Below, piece after piece: positions 1 through 8,513 of a stretch of DNA of 32,038 bases; position 1 is the stretch's first letter; the number at the start of each line of letters is the position of its first letter. Both the position numbers and the translations under genes were made by a program. Source of the DNA: Nanobdellota archaeon (GTDB taxonomy: Archaea > Nanobdellota > Nanobdellia > Pacearchaeales > GW2011-AR1); contig JAUSKH010000027.1 in assembly GCA_030647095.1 (NCBI GenBank), positions 1-32,038 of the forward strand, read 5' to 3'. The notes beneath the pieces are model-generated. The model was given only the letters and a program-made list of their open reading frames with translations. It was not told the DNA's origin and made no database searches.

Positions 1-1
1 C

Positions 2-850
2 TGGATTGGAATTATTTCTGGGCTAATTGTAATTGGTATGGATTTGATTTTTTTCTTAAAAAATGATCATTTGCTTTATTTTCTTCTTGGAATCGCATTT
101 AGTGTTATTGCGTTGCCTTTTGTAATCGGACTTACATTAGAGAATAAAAAGGAGCAACAAATTAATGAGATGTTTCTAGAATTCACAAGAAGTTTGGCAG
201 AAAGCGTTGCAAGCGGAACACCTGTGAGTAGAAGCATAATTAATATGAGGAAGAAGAATTATGGAGTTTTGACACCACATATAGAAAAATTAGCAAATCA
301 AATTGAGTTGGGAATACCTGTTGATATTGCTTTTCAAACATTTACAAGAGATGTCAATAGTAGAGTTATAAAAAGAGCAGTAGCATTGATAAGAGAGGCT
401 GAAAGGGCTGGTGGAGATATAGATTATATCCTTGATTCCACTGCAAAATCTATATCTGAAGTCGAAAAATTAAAGAAAGAAAGAAAGGCGGCGATTTATA
501 ACTTGGTGGTGCAGGGGTATATTATATTTTTTATTTTTATAGGTATTATCCTTGTTCTGCAATATAAAATTCTTCCTTTAACAACAGATATTGGAGGTTT
601 TCAAAGTTTGACTAAAGGGAGTGTTTCTTCTTTGGAGCAAAATACGCCTCAATCGCTAGAAATGCAAAGTATTGCTATAACTCAGTTTACTAGGCCTTTT
701 CTTTATCTTCTTTTAGCTCAGGGATTTTTTGCTGGATTGATTATAGGAAAACTTACAGAAGGGTCTATTAAAGCAGGGGTAAAGCATTCCTTTATACTTA
801 TGATAACTGCATTTTTAGTGTCTACGGGTTCTTCCTTATTTCTTGGTTAA
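2..850 (+). CDS. Archaellum/pilus-type T2SSF (TadC/ArlJ-like) membrane protein, 5' partial
   Basis: The reading frame is open to the left edge of the window, so the true start is probably outside it; an internal ATG lies at 38. The visible protein has hydrophobic segments near the start, a soluble helical part (about residues 35-150 from the internal Met) with the charged pattern of a T2SSF domain (RAVALIREAERAGGDID, then SISEVEKLKKERKAA), and three further membrane helices. This is the layout of the integral membrane platform of archaeal type IV pili or the archaellum. In that family it works with a secretion ATPase, which is not in this window. Pilin-like genes lie 0.9-2.1 kb downstream, which supports a surface-filament role. 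It converges on the methyltransferase gene, and the two overlap by 15 bases. Confidence 0.75.
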   Translation, partial: WIGIISGLIVIGMDLIFFLKNDHLLYFLLGIAFSVIALPFVIGLTLENKKEQQINEMFLEFTRSLAESVASGTPVSRSIINMRKKNYGVLTPHIEKLANQIELGIPVDIAFQTFTRDVNSRVIKRAVALIREAERAGGDIDYILDSTAKSISEVEKLKKERKAAIYNLVVQGYIIFFIFIGIILVLQYKILPLTTDIGGFQSLTKGSVSSLEQNTPQSLEMQSIAITQFTRPFLYLLLAQGFFAGLIIGKLTEGSIKAGVKHSFILMITAFLVSTGSSLFLG

Positions 851-1693
851 TTCTAACTTTCTTATCAAATAGAATATTTCATTATCTGAATTGAAGACTT
901 CATAAGGATAGTTAATTCTGCTAAGAATTCTTTCAAACCATATGCGACTAGGATGATTCATCGGTTTTCCAGAAAGCTTTCTTGTAGAAAAACTTACTAT
1001 TATATATTTAGAAGGAAGTTTAAGTAATAATTTCTCAGCTGTTTTATGTTTATTTTTTAAAGCTACATCTAAAACCTTTAGTAATAGAGACAAATCTATT
1101 GAGGGTAGAGAAATGTTACTCTTTCTTAAATCGTAGACAAATGTTTTACCTTTAATGTTATTTTTCTTAAAGAATGTTGAAATAATATTCAATTCGTCTT
1201 CTTTTATATCTGAAGCAAAATATTTTATTTTAGGATTAGCCAAAGCTAAAGGATTCAAACCGCAGCCAATATCTAAAATAGATTTAACAGAAAGGTCTTC
1301 TATTCTTCTTTTTAATACAGGATAGAAAGATATTCTTTCCGCTGTTGAGGAATGAGTTTGTAATAATTTTTCTATGTTTCCTTCATTTAATAGTTTAGAT
1401 CTGTCTTTTACACTCTTTTGATACTGCCCAGTATAATAACGTAAAGAAGCCCTAATCTCTTTGCTAATTATTTTAATATCTGATATTGTTAATCTATCTA
1501 ATGAAATTTTATGTTTTCTTAAATATTTTTCCAGTTCTTCATCTATTAAAGAATTTGAGATTCCACTAAACTCTTTTTTTTCTTTTATTTTCTTAGTAAT
1601 TAAGGATAGAGTAATAAGATTTCCTTTTTCCATATCTAGAAAAGCTATAAGAAGTTTAAAAAAGTGTGTTTTTGTGCCATCAAAATATTTCAT
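836..1693 (-). CDS. FmrO/Rmt-like 16S rRNA (guanine-N7) methyltransferase homologue
   Basis: A 285-residue protein with a helical N-terminal part and a Rossmann-type SAM-dependent methyltransferase domain. Visible motifs fit the ArmA/RmtB/FmrO family: HSSTAER at 114-120 just before the catalytic domain, the SAM-binding loop DIGCGLNPLA at 141-150, the acidic motif ASDI at 160-163, LLLKVLD near 203-209, and VSFSTRKLSGK at 233-243, where characterised members have VSFPT(K/R)SLGG. Characterised bacterial members methylate N7 of G1405 in the 16S rRNA decoding site and give aminoglycoside resistance. The archaeal role and target base are not known from this sequence. It is divergent from the pilin-like gene at 1784. 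A hairpin element lies only 12 bases upstream of its start codon. Confidence 0.72.
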   Translation of the reverse strand: MKYFDGTKTHFFKLLIAFLDMEKGNLITLSLITKKIKEKKEFSGISNSLIDEELEKYLRKHKISLDRLTISDIKIISKEIRASLRYYTGQYQKSVKDRSKLLNEGNIEKLLQTHSSTAERISFYPVLKRRIEDLSVKSILDIGCGLNPLALANPKIKYFASDIKEDELNIISTFFKKNNIKGKTFVYDLRKSNISLPSIDLSLLLKVLDVALKNKHKTAEKLLLKLPSKYIIVSFSTRKLSGKPMNHPSRIWFERILSRINYPYEVFNSDNEIFYLIRKLELTKK

Positions 1694-1705
1694 GTTTTGA
1701 GGTGA

Positions 1706-1749
1706 TCAAGAACCGAGCACGCCATGAACTTTATTCAAAGGGTTCTTGA
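1706..1749. repeat. Palindromic element E1 (single hairpin)
   Basis: TCAAGAACC at 1706-1714 pairs perfectly with GGTTCTTGA at 1741-1749. The 26-base loop closely resembles that of the hairpin at 24646-24689: both fit AGCAYGCCWTGWACTTTA. It is followed by CA, as are the right ends of the other elements in this window. It lies between the divergent methyltransferase and pilin-like genes. A terminator is less likely because there is no T-run and because of the match to copies elsewhere. Confidence 0.7.
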
Positions 1750-1754
1750 CAACG

Positions 1755-1762
1755 TATATAAA
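1755..1762 (+). promoter_or_regulatory. TATA box (TATATAAA), possibly bidirectional
   Basis: Centred at 1758.5, 26 bases before the ATG at 1784, which fits a leaderless transcript. The complement reads TTTATATA and could also serve the methyltransferase gene. In that direction the predicted start (about 1732) falls inside element E1, giving a leader of about 39 bases. Confidence 0.6.
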
Positions 1763-1783
1763 GCAGTATAACTATTGGGCAAT

Positions 1784-2521
1784 ATGAAAAAGAAAGGTGC
1801 AACTCATATTGAAATTATTTTATCATTTATTCTTTTTGCGTCTGCAGTTGGCTTTGCATTATATTTTCTAAATCCTGTTGATCATACACGTTTGGTGGAT
1901 TCTTCTTTAGGTTATGCGTCCAGAGAAATTTTAGATAATACAAGTATTAGTGTTGATAGCTTATCTGTTCTAATAAAGAATACGCCTCCTGAGCGCATTT
2001 TATCTTCAGCTCAGGGAAATATAATTGCTGTAAATATTAGTGGAATTCCGTTATCTAAAAATGTTCGGGTGGAAGAGTTAGATGGAACTGTTCTGCCTTC
2101 TGAAAGGTCTGGTGAAATAGTATATATCAAAAATTCTGCAGGTTGGCCTGCCAAAGAATTTGTATACATCAGATTCAGCGAAGATTTTGATTCGGCAGTG
2201 AGTGTTTCACCGCATCCTTTTGATAATTCAACATTCTATGAAATTTCTTCTTCTGAAAATATAAATGCTATTTCAGAGAAAAAAATGTTATATCTTAATA
2301 CAACTTATTTTGAGAATTATCAAGACTTAAAGGAAAAAAGATTCAATCTTCCTAACAGGGTAAATTTTGGTTTTTCTCTCAAATTTGATGATAATAAAAA
2401 TATTATAGCAGAAAAGAATATTCCTAATGGTTTGGAGGTTTTCTCTGATAACAAAAGGACAGATGTTCTTAGAAAAAACGGTGCTTTAGATTTTGGAGAT
2501 TTTAATATAAAAATATGGTAA
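1784..2521 (+). CDS. Pilin-like secreted/membrane protein
   Basis: I chose the ATG at 1784 rather than the in-frame TTG at 1775 because a TATA box is centred 26 bases upstream. The product (245 residues) begins with KKKGATHIEIILSF and continues in one hydrophobic helix. That is the short basic leader plus hydrophobic stretch of type IV pilin-like proteins, with G/A before the possible prepilin-peptidase site. The rest is a soluble, probably extracellular beta-rich domain with no motif I recognise. Its stop overlaps the start of the next pilin-like gene by seven bases, so the two are probably co-transcribed. It could belong to the same filament system as the T2SSF protein. Subunit identity is unknown. 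Confidence 0.65.
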   Translation: MKKKGATHIEIILSFILFASAVGFALYFLNPVDHTRLVDSSLGYASREILDNTSISVDSLSVLIKNTPPERILSSAQGNIIAVNISGIPLSKNVRVEELDGTVLPSERSGEIVYIKNSAGWPAKEFVYIRFSEDFDSAVSVSPHPFDNSTFYEISSSENINAISEKKMLYLNTTYFENYQDLKEKRFNLPNRVNFGFSLKFDDNKNIIAEKNIPNGLEVFSDNKRTDVLRKNGALDFGDFNIKIW

Positions 2522-2955
2522 ATAATAAAAAAGGATTTCTAAAAATTGTTGAAGCAACTATTGCTATTTTGATAATAATCGGCGTGTTACTTGTAGTAGT
2601 TTCTAATAGACAACAAAAGAAAAGCCAAGACTTAACAGATAATTTATTTCCTATCTTAGAAGAAATGGCTAGAAACCAGTCCTTGAGAGCCGAAGTCTTT
2701 CAGTACAATACTTCAAATGGATACACGGAAGCAAAGAATAGTCTCGTTCTAAGAAATATTGATGCTTTTGTGGGAACAAGAATTAAAAACAAGGCTTATA
2801 ACCATACTGTAAGAATTTGTAATCTTGTAAATTGCCCTCTGCAGCCTTATCCCAATGATGCTAAAGGAGATATTTTTGCTGCTGAAAGAGTTATTAGTAC
2901 AAACCTAGATGAAACTAATTTTAGTCCTAGGAAAGTTAAGATTTTCTTATGGTAA
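2515..2955 (+). CDS. Pilin-like small membrane-anchored protein
   Basis: A 146-residue protein with a short basic leader (MVNNKKGFLKIVEATIAIL) followed by a strongly hydrophobic helix to about residue 29, then a hydrophilic domain. The KKG-F junction followed by a glutamate six residues on resembles a class III (prepilin) signal. Two cysteines (RICNLVNCP) near residues 102-107 could form a disulfide. The ATG overlaps the stop of the preceding pilin-like gene, indicating translational coupling. Function beyond a likely minor pilin or surface protein cannot be assigned. Confidence 0.6.
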   Translation: MVNNKKGFLKIVEATIAILIIIGVLLVVVSNRQQKKSQDLTDNLFPILEEMARNQSLRAEVFQYNTSNGYTEAKNSLVLRNIDAFVGTRIKNKAYNHTVRICNLVNCPLQPYPNDAKGDIFAAERVISTNLDETNFSPRKVKIFLW

Positions 2956-2998
2956 ATATAATAGAAATACTTAAAAATGGGGGGTTGTTAGGTTATAA

Positions 2999-3460
2999 AT
3001 GGTAGAAGAGGTTAATAAGAAAAATCTTCCTAAATGGGTCTATGTCGTTCTGGGTCTGTTGTTATTAGGAGACTTACTATATATTCTTATACATTATTTA
3101 ATAATAAAGTTCTCTTTAGGATATAAAATTATTATTTACCGGTCTGATATATTTGGTTTGATGCTGGGGATTTCTCATATTTTGATTTTATTATTAGGAG
3201 TAATTTGTCTTCTGTTTAGTTTTGGTATTCTGCAAAGAAATAAAAAGAGCGACTGGGCTGTTATCCTGAGCTTTATTATTTTAATATTCGATATAATTTA
3301 TTTTATTATGCTTTGGTTTGTTGGTTCAGCAGGTTTCACGTTTTTAGGAATAAGTGGTTACTTGTTATGGATACCTGTTACAATTGTTGTGCTTCTTATT
3401 GCGCTTATATTATTAATAATTGGGATTATTAAATCTAAAAGAAAATTGGGGGTTGAATGA
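2999..3460 (+). CDS. Four-helix integral membrane protein, unknown function
   Basis: A 153-residue protein that is mostly hydrophobic, with about four predicted membrane helices (near residues 13-36, 50-75, 85-105 and 120-146) and short charged loops; both ends are probably cytoplasmic. A TTAAAA-type box about 26 bases upstream supports the ATG at 2999 and a leaderless start. The stop overlaps the start of the next gene in an ATGA arrangement, so it is co-translated with the Cys-rich surface protein. No family motif is recognised. Confidence 0.6.
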   Translation: MVEEVNKKNLPKWVYVVLGLLLLGDLLYILIHYLIIKFSLGYKIIIYRSDIFGLMLGISHILILLLGVICLLFSFGILQRNKKSDWAVILSFIILIFDIIYFIMLWFVGSAGFTFLGISGYLLWIPVTIVVLLIALILLIIGIIKSKRKLGVE

Positions 3461-5682
3461 ATATTAAAATAAATATAATCTTCTTTATTAGTATTTTTGT
3501 AGGAGTTATTATTTTAATGAGTTCTGGTGCCTTTGCTTATTATGACGAGTGGAATGAATGCCCGACCTGCCATCAATTAGATGGGCGTTGGATTTGTGTT
3601 TTAAACCATAATGATTTATATCCTCATGGAATAGACTGTATTACCTTGTGGGCGTATCATTTGGATATTTTTGGTGGTTGGTGGGAGGAATTTTATTGTG
3701 ATGAGAGTCCTGCAGATAAGCATGATGGTTGGTTGTGGGGAGCATGGTGTAGAATAGCAGACTATCGCTGTTCTACTGTGGGGGCTACTCAATGTGTTCC
3801 TTCTGCAGGCTCTCTGGCATATCAAACGTGCTTGAATGTTGGTGGTGTTGTAGATGGTGTTTTCGACTGGAGTACTGTTAATTTTTGTGGTTCTGGGCAG
3901 ACCTGTTCTAATGGTGCTTGTGAAAACATAAACACATGCACCAACGAGTGTAGTTCTGGACAGATTAAATGCAATAGTGAAACTACTCATCAAGACTGTT
4001 TCTACAATAGTGCTACTGGTTGTTATTCCTGGAGAGATTTAGGGAGTTGTGCTAATGGATGCGACTATGGAACAGGTACTTGTCGTCCTGAATGCGGAGG
4101 CATAGGGGGGTGTCCAAATAGATGTAATGGAAATTTAATAGAAACAAATGGAGTGTGTATTGCCACTAATACATGTCAATATACTAGTCCTGCACAATCA
4201 TGTACTTATCAGTGTAATCCTTCTACTGTATCGTGTTGTGGAGCTGCTGGGCAAGCGTGTTGTAGTGGAAATAGTTGTACTTCTGGTTATACTTGTGATG
4301 GGGTAACGTGTCAAATCAGTGGGGGGGGATGTATCCCAGATTGTGCTGGAAAGTCTTGTGGTGGTGATGGTTGTGGAGGGAGTTGTGGGAGTTGTGGAGG
4401 TTCCTATTGTTCTAATACTGTCGTGATTACACCTTATTGTACAGGTACTTCGTGTTCTACAACTCAAAGTGACTGCGGGGCTGTGGGATGTTCTGGTGGT
4501 GCATGTAACCCTTGTGGTAGTGTAGGAAAAATATGCTGTTCTGGGGATACTTGTCCTATAAGTGGGATATGCCAGGGGGGAAGTTGTGTTACGCCTCCTG
4601 CATTTGATTTTAGTCTTGCCAATACAGGAAATGTTACAGTTGTTTCTGGTAGCTCTGTTTTATCAAATATAACTGCAACATTTGTATCTGGAACTGCATC
4701 TGCTATTAGTTTTTCTGCATCTGGTTTGCCTTCTGGTGCAAATCCTATATTCACGCCGACATCGTGTACTCCGAGTCCAGTATCTTGTAATACGACCCTT
4801 AATATCTCAACAATTTTGTCAACTAATTCTGGTGATTATAATCTTATAATAAGTGGTATTGGTGGGGGAACTACTCGAACAACTAAGTTTAATTTGACTA
4901 TACCTTGTGGAGTGGCAGATGGAAGTTCTTGTTGTGCTGGAGATATTTGTTTATCTAATGATTTAGCATGTAATACTGATATTAATGAGTGTGAGAGTTG
5001 TGGTGGTGTTGGTGAAATTTGCTGTAGTGTGGGTAATCAGTGCGATTCTGGACTTGAGTGTAATATTGTGGATAATTCTTGCACAGTAATCCCTCCCTCG
5101 TTGTGCAAGACGACATATAAGGATAGTGCTATAACAGTTAAACAAATTCAGTCTTGTATGAATTATAATAATGTTAGCGATTATGAATCTGGTAGAAATA
5201 GTTCTCAGGAATGTAACAATGATTGTGTTAAACCTACATCAGTAGGAGGAGGACGTACTCTTGATGCGGCTTATTCTACTTGCAGCTGGCAAACAGAGAC
5301 AAATAAGTGTTTAATTATTAAAAACATTGTTGTTGCGGGAAGTATTACTTCTTGTGTATTTAATTATGAACAGGTTATAAACTGTTCGGATGATCAAGAT
5401 TATACTATTGTGAATTATACTGTTGCTCCGCTAAACTGGATTGGCGATCCTGATAATTCTTCTAATGTTTGCAGAGACCAAACAGAATGTGGAAAAGGAA
5501 GATGTGCGAAGCAAGTTTTATGTCCTAAACCTGTAAAGTTGCCATTTTTCACATGGATTAATTTAGTTTCAGCAATCATAATTATTGCAGTTATTTATAT
5601 TGTATTTTCTAGTAATAGAGAAAAGAAAAAGAGATATAGAGAAAAGAAAAAGAGATATAGAGAAGGTAGACGTAAGAATTAA
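3457..5682 (+). CDS. Large Cys-rich membrane-anchored surface protein
   Basis: A 741-residue protein with an N-terminal signal peptide (hydrophobic to about residue 27, ending GAFA-YYDEW), a long extracellular part and a C-terminal membrane helix (about 696-718) with a strongly basic tail, so it is anchored with the tail inside. The ectodomain is rich in cysteine. Short modules of the form CGxxGxxCCxGxxC occur at least four times, and a glycine/cysteine module contains CAGKSCGGDGCGGSCGSC. A beta-rich Ig-like stretch at about 384-481 (FDFSLANTGNVTVVSG onward) separates two Cys-rich halves. Disulfide-bonded modules and many N-x-S/T sites fit an exposed, possibly adhesive protein. The partner is unknown. 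It starts inside the stop of the preceding membrane protein. Confidence 0.65.
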   Translation: MNIKINIIFFISIFVGVIILMSSGAFAYYDEWNECPTCHQLDGRWICVLNHNDLYPHGIDCITLWAYHLDIFGGWWEEFYCDESPADKHDGWLWGAWCRIADYRCSTVGATQCVPSAGSLAYQTCLNVGGVVDGVFDWSTVNFCGSGQTCSNGACENINTCTNECSSGQIKCNSETTHQDCFYNSATGCYSWRDLGSCANGCDYGTGTCRPECGGIGGCPNRCNGNLIETNGVCIATNTCQYTSPAQSCTYQCNPSTVSCCGAAGQACCSGNSCTSGYTCDGVTCQISGGGCIPDCAGKSCGGDGCGGSCGSCGGSYCSNTVVITPYCTGTSCSTTQSDCGAVGCSGGACNPCGSVGKICCSGDTCPISGICQGGSCVTPPAFDFSLANTGNVTVVSGSSVLSNITATFVSGTASAISFSASGLPSGANPIFTPTSCTPSPVSCNTTLNISTILSTNSGDYNLIISGIGGGTTRTTKFNLTIPCGVADGSSCCAGDICLSNDLACNTDINECESCGGVGEICCSVGNQCDSGLECNIVDNSCTVIPPSLCKTTYKDSAITVKQIQSCMNYNNVSDYESGRNSSQECNNDCVKPTSVGGGRTLDAAYSTCSWQTETNKCLIIKNIVVAGSITSCVFNYEQVINCSDDQDYTIVNYTVAPLNWIGDPDNSSNVCRDQTECGKGRCAKQVLCPKPVKLPFFTWINLVSAIIIIAVIYIVFSSNREKKKRYREKKKRYREGRRKN
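5617..5658 (+). repeat. Tandem 21-bp direct repeat in coding sequence
   Basis: Two perfect 21-base copies (5617-5637 and 5638-5658) encode the heptad REKKKRY twice in the cytoplasmic tail of the Cys-rich surface protein. This looks like a recent in-frame slippage duplication. Confidence 0.85.
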
Positions 5683-5706
5683 AAATGATGCGTTATTATA
5701 ACTAAT

Positions 5707-8466
5707 ATGAATAAAATAATAGGTGGTGTATTTGTTTTCCTTATTATTTTTCTAGTTTTTTTATCTGCAATAGTAAATGCATCTATTTCAATAGATAAGA
5801 ATTCTTCTAATATCCAGCAAAATTACGTTGGGGGAGATTTAATTAAAGGGAATGTGAATATAAGTTTCTCTCAGCAGACTAATGGTGTTTTTTCAAATAA
5901 TTTGGGAGAGCAAAGAATGACTCTGCTTGATTTGTTAAGCAATTCTAGTTATAAGACTATAATAAATTATCAGTGTAATCCTTCTAATTGTAAGGATGGT
6001 TATACTGCTACAGGGAATGCGGAGGATAGCTGGACATCTTCATTAAATGGAAAAGAAGTGTATGGGTTTCTTTTGAATGGTAATAATATACAAGTTAAAA
6101 ATTTTAAAATAAATATTAGTGGTGTTCCACAAAGTAGTTGTACAAATCAAATTTATATAGACCTTCTTAATGATAATTCTATTGACTTCTTTAATACGAA
6201 TTATATTAGTGATGGTTGTGGAAAGAAAGAAGGTTGCTTTATAGATTCTGGTGGAACTGAAAATGTTATAATTAGTGCTGATAAAAATTACTGTGAAAAA
6301 ATTTCAGGATTGCCCCCTGCTCCTGCTTACAGATTAAGCGCCAAAGTAAAGAAAACGGGAAGCGTGACTGCTGAAATTGATTTAAGAATTTATAATTTTA
6401 CTAACAGTTCAAATAAACAAACTTTCCCGAAGAGCTGTTCAATAGAAAATGCTGGAGATGGAGAAATTAATTGTACAATTCCTTATAGTTCTCAGAAAAT
6501 TTTTGATGCTCTTGTTTGTATTAAATTAAAATCTAATATTGATAACGCTGAGTATCAAATAAGAGGAGAGAGTAGTGGTGATTCTTGTGGAGGGCAGGGT
6601 GTACCAGAAAATGGAATTAACATTGGATCATCAGATTATGAATTGTTTATAGAGCCTCTTAAATTTGCACCTGTAAGTAAGATTGAATTCAGTGAAGCAA
6701 CATACAAGAATTTACATGACCAAAGTAGTGCTCTAACAAAAATTAATGATTATTTGGCTTCTACATACAAGTCTAATTGTACTTCTGGGTGCGTTATTCC
6801 TATTGGATTAAGCGGAATAAAACAAGATATAACTCTTGATGCGGCAAATTTGGTTTATGATAAAGGTAATCTTGTTTCAACTTCTAGTATATACCGGGTT
6901 GCAAAGAGTCCTTTTGCGATTGATTCTGGTTATTTAATGTTAAATCTGGAAAAAATGAATATTGTCGTACCAGAAGAAGATGGAATTAAAGATTTTAATT
7001 TATTCTTTGATGGAGAAAGAATATTCAATGGGTCTATAAGCATTAAGGTTGGATTTTATTTTAATGTGAATCCTTTATATGTTCCAATTGGTCAAAAATT
7101 AAGATTCTCTGCTTCTACTATACATAATATAACCTCATCTTCATGGAATTTTGGAGATGGAACTGCTCCTGTTAATTCTCTTGGTAAAGAAGTGGATCAT
7201 GCTTACTTAAATCCTGGGCTGTACACTCTTGAAGTGACTCTTTTAAATTCTAAAGGTGAAACTTCAACAAAGAAGTTTACCGTAATGACTGGGAATGCTA
7301 AGAGCTCTGCTAACTTAACATTAAGAAAATATGAAACAATGATTGCTCAGATAAGGAAGGATATAAACAATTTTTCTACACCTATTAAAAATGAACTGGA
7401 GAAAGACTTAAAAATCAATGATCTTGAAGATGCAGTAAAAAAGATAAGAACTGAGTTTGATACTCCTTCTATTAATAATTCTGATGCTAAATATGCTTCA
7501 ATAATACAATCTTTACTTGCTTTAAATTTGCCATTGGGAGTTCCTTCTAACATAAGTAGAACAGAATACGGCGAGTTGCCGCTTATTGCTGCATCATCTT
7601 CAATAGATACTAAATATATAGAGGGAATATCTGATAAAACTGTTTCTGATAAAAATAAATTAAGAAATGGTATACTGGCTTGGATGAATGAAAATTACCA
7701 AGGAGATATTAAGTTTGAGACTATATCGGCTGTATCAGAAAATGGAAAAAAAGATCTTATAAGGGTGTATAATGTTTTTGTTACGCCAAAAAAACAGAAT
7801 GATTATGATACATATCTTATAATAGGTTATCCATTTGACTCTCTTAAATTTATTCAAAGTGGTGATGAGAAAATATTAGATCAGGGAAGTGGTGCATATA
7901 TTCCGTTAAGTGGAGAAGCTTCTAAAAGTGTTTCTTTCTTTATTATTTCTAGTAATGGTGTCTTACCTAGAGCAGAGAGTTTAGGAATCTATGTTTCTCC
8001 TGATACGAGTCATGTATTTACAGAAAAGCCGATGTGTGGAGAAGGAGGATTTATTTGTGATGAAGGAGGGTTTAAGTGGGGTCTTTTCTTGATTCTTATT
8101 GGTGTATTAATTATTGTTTTATTAGTTGTTTATATTATTCTGCAAGAGTGGTATAAGAAAAAATATGAAAAACATTTATTCAAGAATCCTGATGATTTAT
8201 ACAATATTATAAACTTTATTTATAATTCTCGCCTTAATGAATCTAAAGATGAAGATATAAAGAAAAAACTCGCTGAAAGAAAATGGAGCAAGGAGCAAAT
8301 ACAATATGCATTTAGCAAAATTGATGGAAGGAGAACAGGAATGTGGGAGATACCACTATTTAAGGCTAAAGAAAATAGAAAAGTTCAGGAAGAACTTGTA
8401 AAAAAGAACGCTGGAAAACCGATAGATCGAAGATTTCTTTCACAAGGAAGCAAGGAGGGCTTTTAA
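5707..8466 (+). CDS. PKD-domain surface protein with membrane anchor and cytoplasmic helical tail
   Basis: A 919-residue protein with an N-terminal signal peptide (hydrophobic to about residue 27), a long N-glycosylation-rich ectodomain with paired cysteines, and a PKD-type domain at about 451-523 (SSWNFGDGTAPV and DHAYLNPGLYTLEV). A mixed helical/beta region follows, then a single membrane helix at about 790-815. After the helix come about 100 cytoplasmic residues, including NPDDLYNIINFIYNSRL and AERKWSKEQIQYAFSKIDG, which look like a small three-helix (UBA-like) domain. This architecture suggests an extracellular binding module linked across the membrane to an internal interaction domain. 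Ligand and partner are unknown. An AATTAAAA-like box about 26 bases upstream supports the ATG used. Confidence 0.65.
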   Translation: MNKIIGGVFVFLIIFLVFLSAIVNASISIDKNSSNIQQNYVGGDLIKGNVNISFSQQTNGVFSNNLGEQRMTLLDLLSNSSYKTIINYQCNPSNCKDGYTATGNAEDSWTSSLNGKEVYGFLLNGNNIQVKNFKINISGVPQSSCTNQIYIDLLNDNSIDFFNTNYISDGCGKKEGCFIDSGGTENVIISADKNYCEKISGLPPAPAYRLSAKVKKTGSVTAEIDLRIYNFTNSSNKQTFPKSCSIENAGDGEINCTIPYSSQKIFDALVCIKLKSNIDNAEYQIRGESSGDSCGGQGVPENGINIGSSDYELFIEPLKFAPVSKIEFSEATYKNLHDQSSALTKINDYLASTYKSNCTSGCVIPIGLSGIKQDITLDAANLVYDKGNLVSTSSIYRVAKSPFAIDSGYLMLNLEKMNIVVPEEDGIKDFNLFFDGERIFNGSISIKVGFYFNVNPLYVPIGQKLRFSASTIHNITSSSWNFGDGTAPVNSLGKEVDHAYLNPGLYTLEVTLLNSKGETSTKKFTVMTGNAKSSANLTLRKYETMIAQIRKDINNFSTPIKNELEKDLKINDLEDAVKKIRTEFDTPSINNSDAKYASIIQSLLALNLPLGVPSNISRTEYGELPLIAASSSIDTKYIEGISDKTVSDKNKLRNGILAWMNENYQGDIKFETISAVSENGKKDLIRVYNVFVTPKKQNDYDTYLIIGYPFDSLKFIQSGDEKILDQGSGAYIPLSGEASKSVSFFIISSNGVLPRAESLGIYVSPDTSHVFTEKPMCGEGGFICDEGGFKWGLFLILIGVLIIVLLVVYIILQEWYKKKYEKHLFKNPDDLYNIINFIYNSRLNESKDEDIKKKLAERKWSKEQIQYAFSKIDGRRTGMWEIPLFKAKENRKVQEELVKKNAGKPIDRRFLSQGSKEGF

Positions 8467-8482
8467 AAGGGGAAACGCAAGA

Positions 8483-8490
8483 TTTATTAA
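8483..8490 (+). promoter_or_regulatory. TATA box for the GTPase gene
   Basis: TTTATTAA centred 27 bases before the ATG at 8514, consistent with a leaderless transcript. There is no ribosome binding site in the interval. Confidence 0.6.
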
Positions 8491-8513
8491 AAGAATAAAT
8501 TTCTAACTACTGC

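Noticed and set aside
3616-4754. Minus-strand reading frames opposite the Cys-rich protein
   Set aside because: They mirror the skewed base composition of the plus-strand gene and have low-complexity Thr/Ser/Arg products with no start signals.
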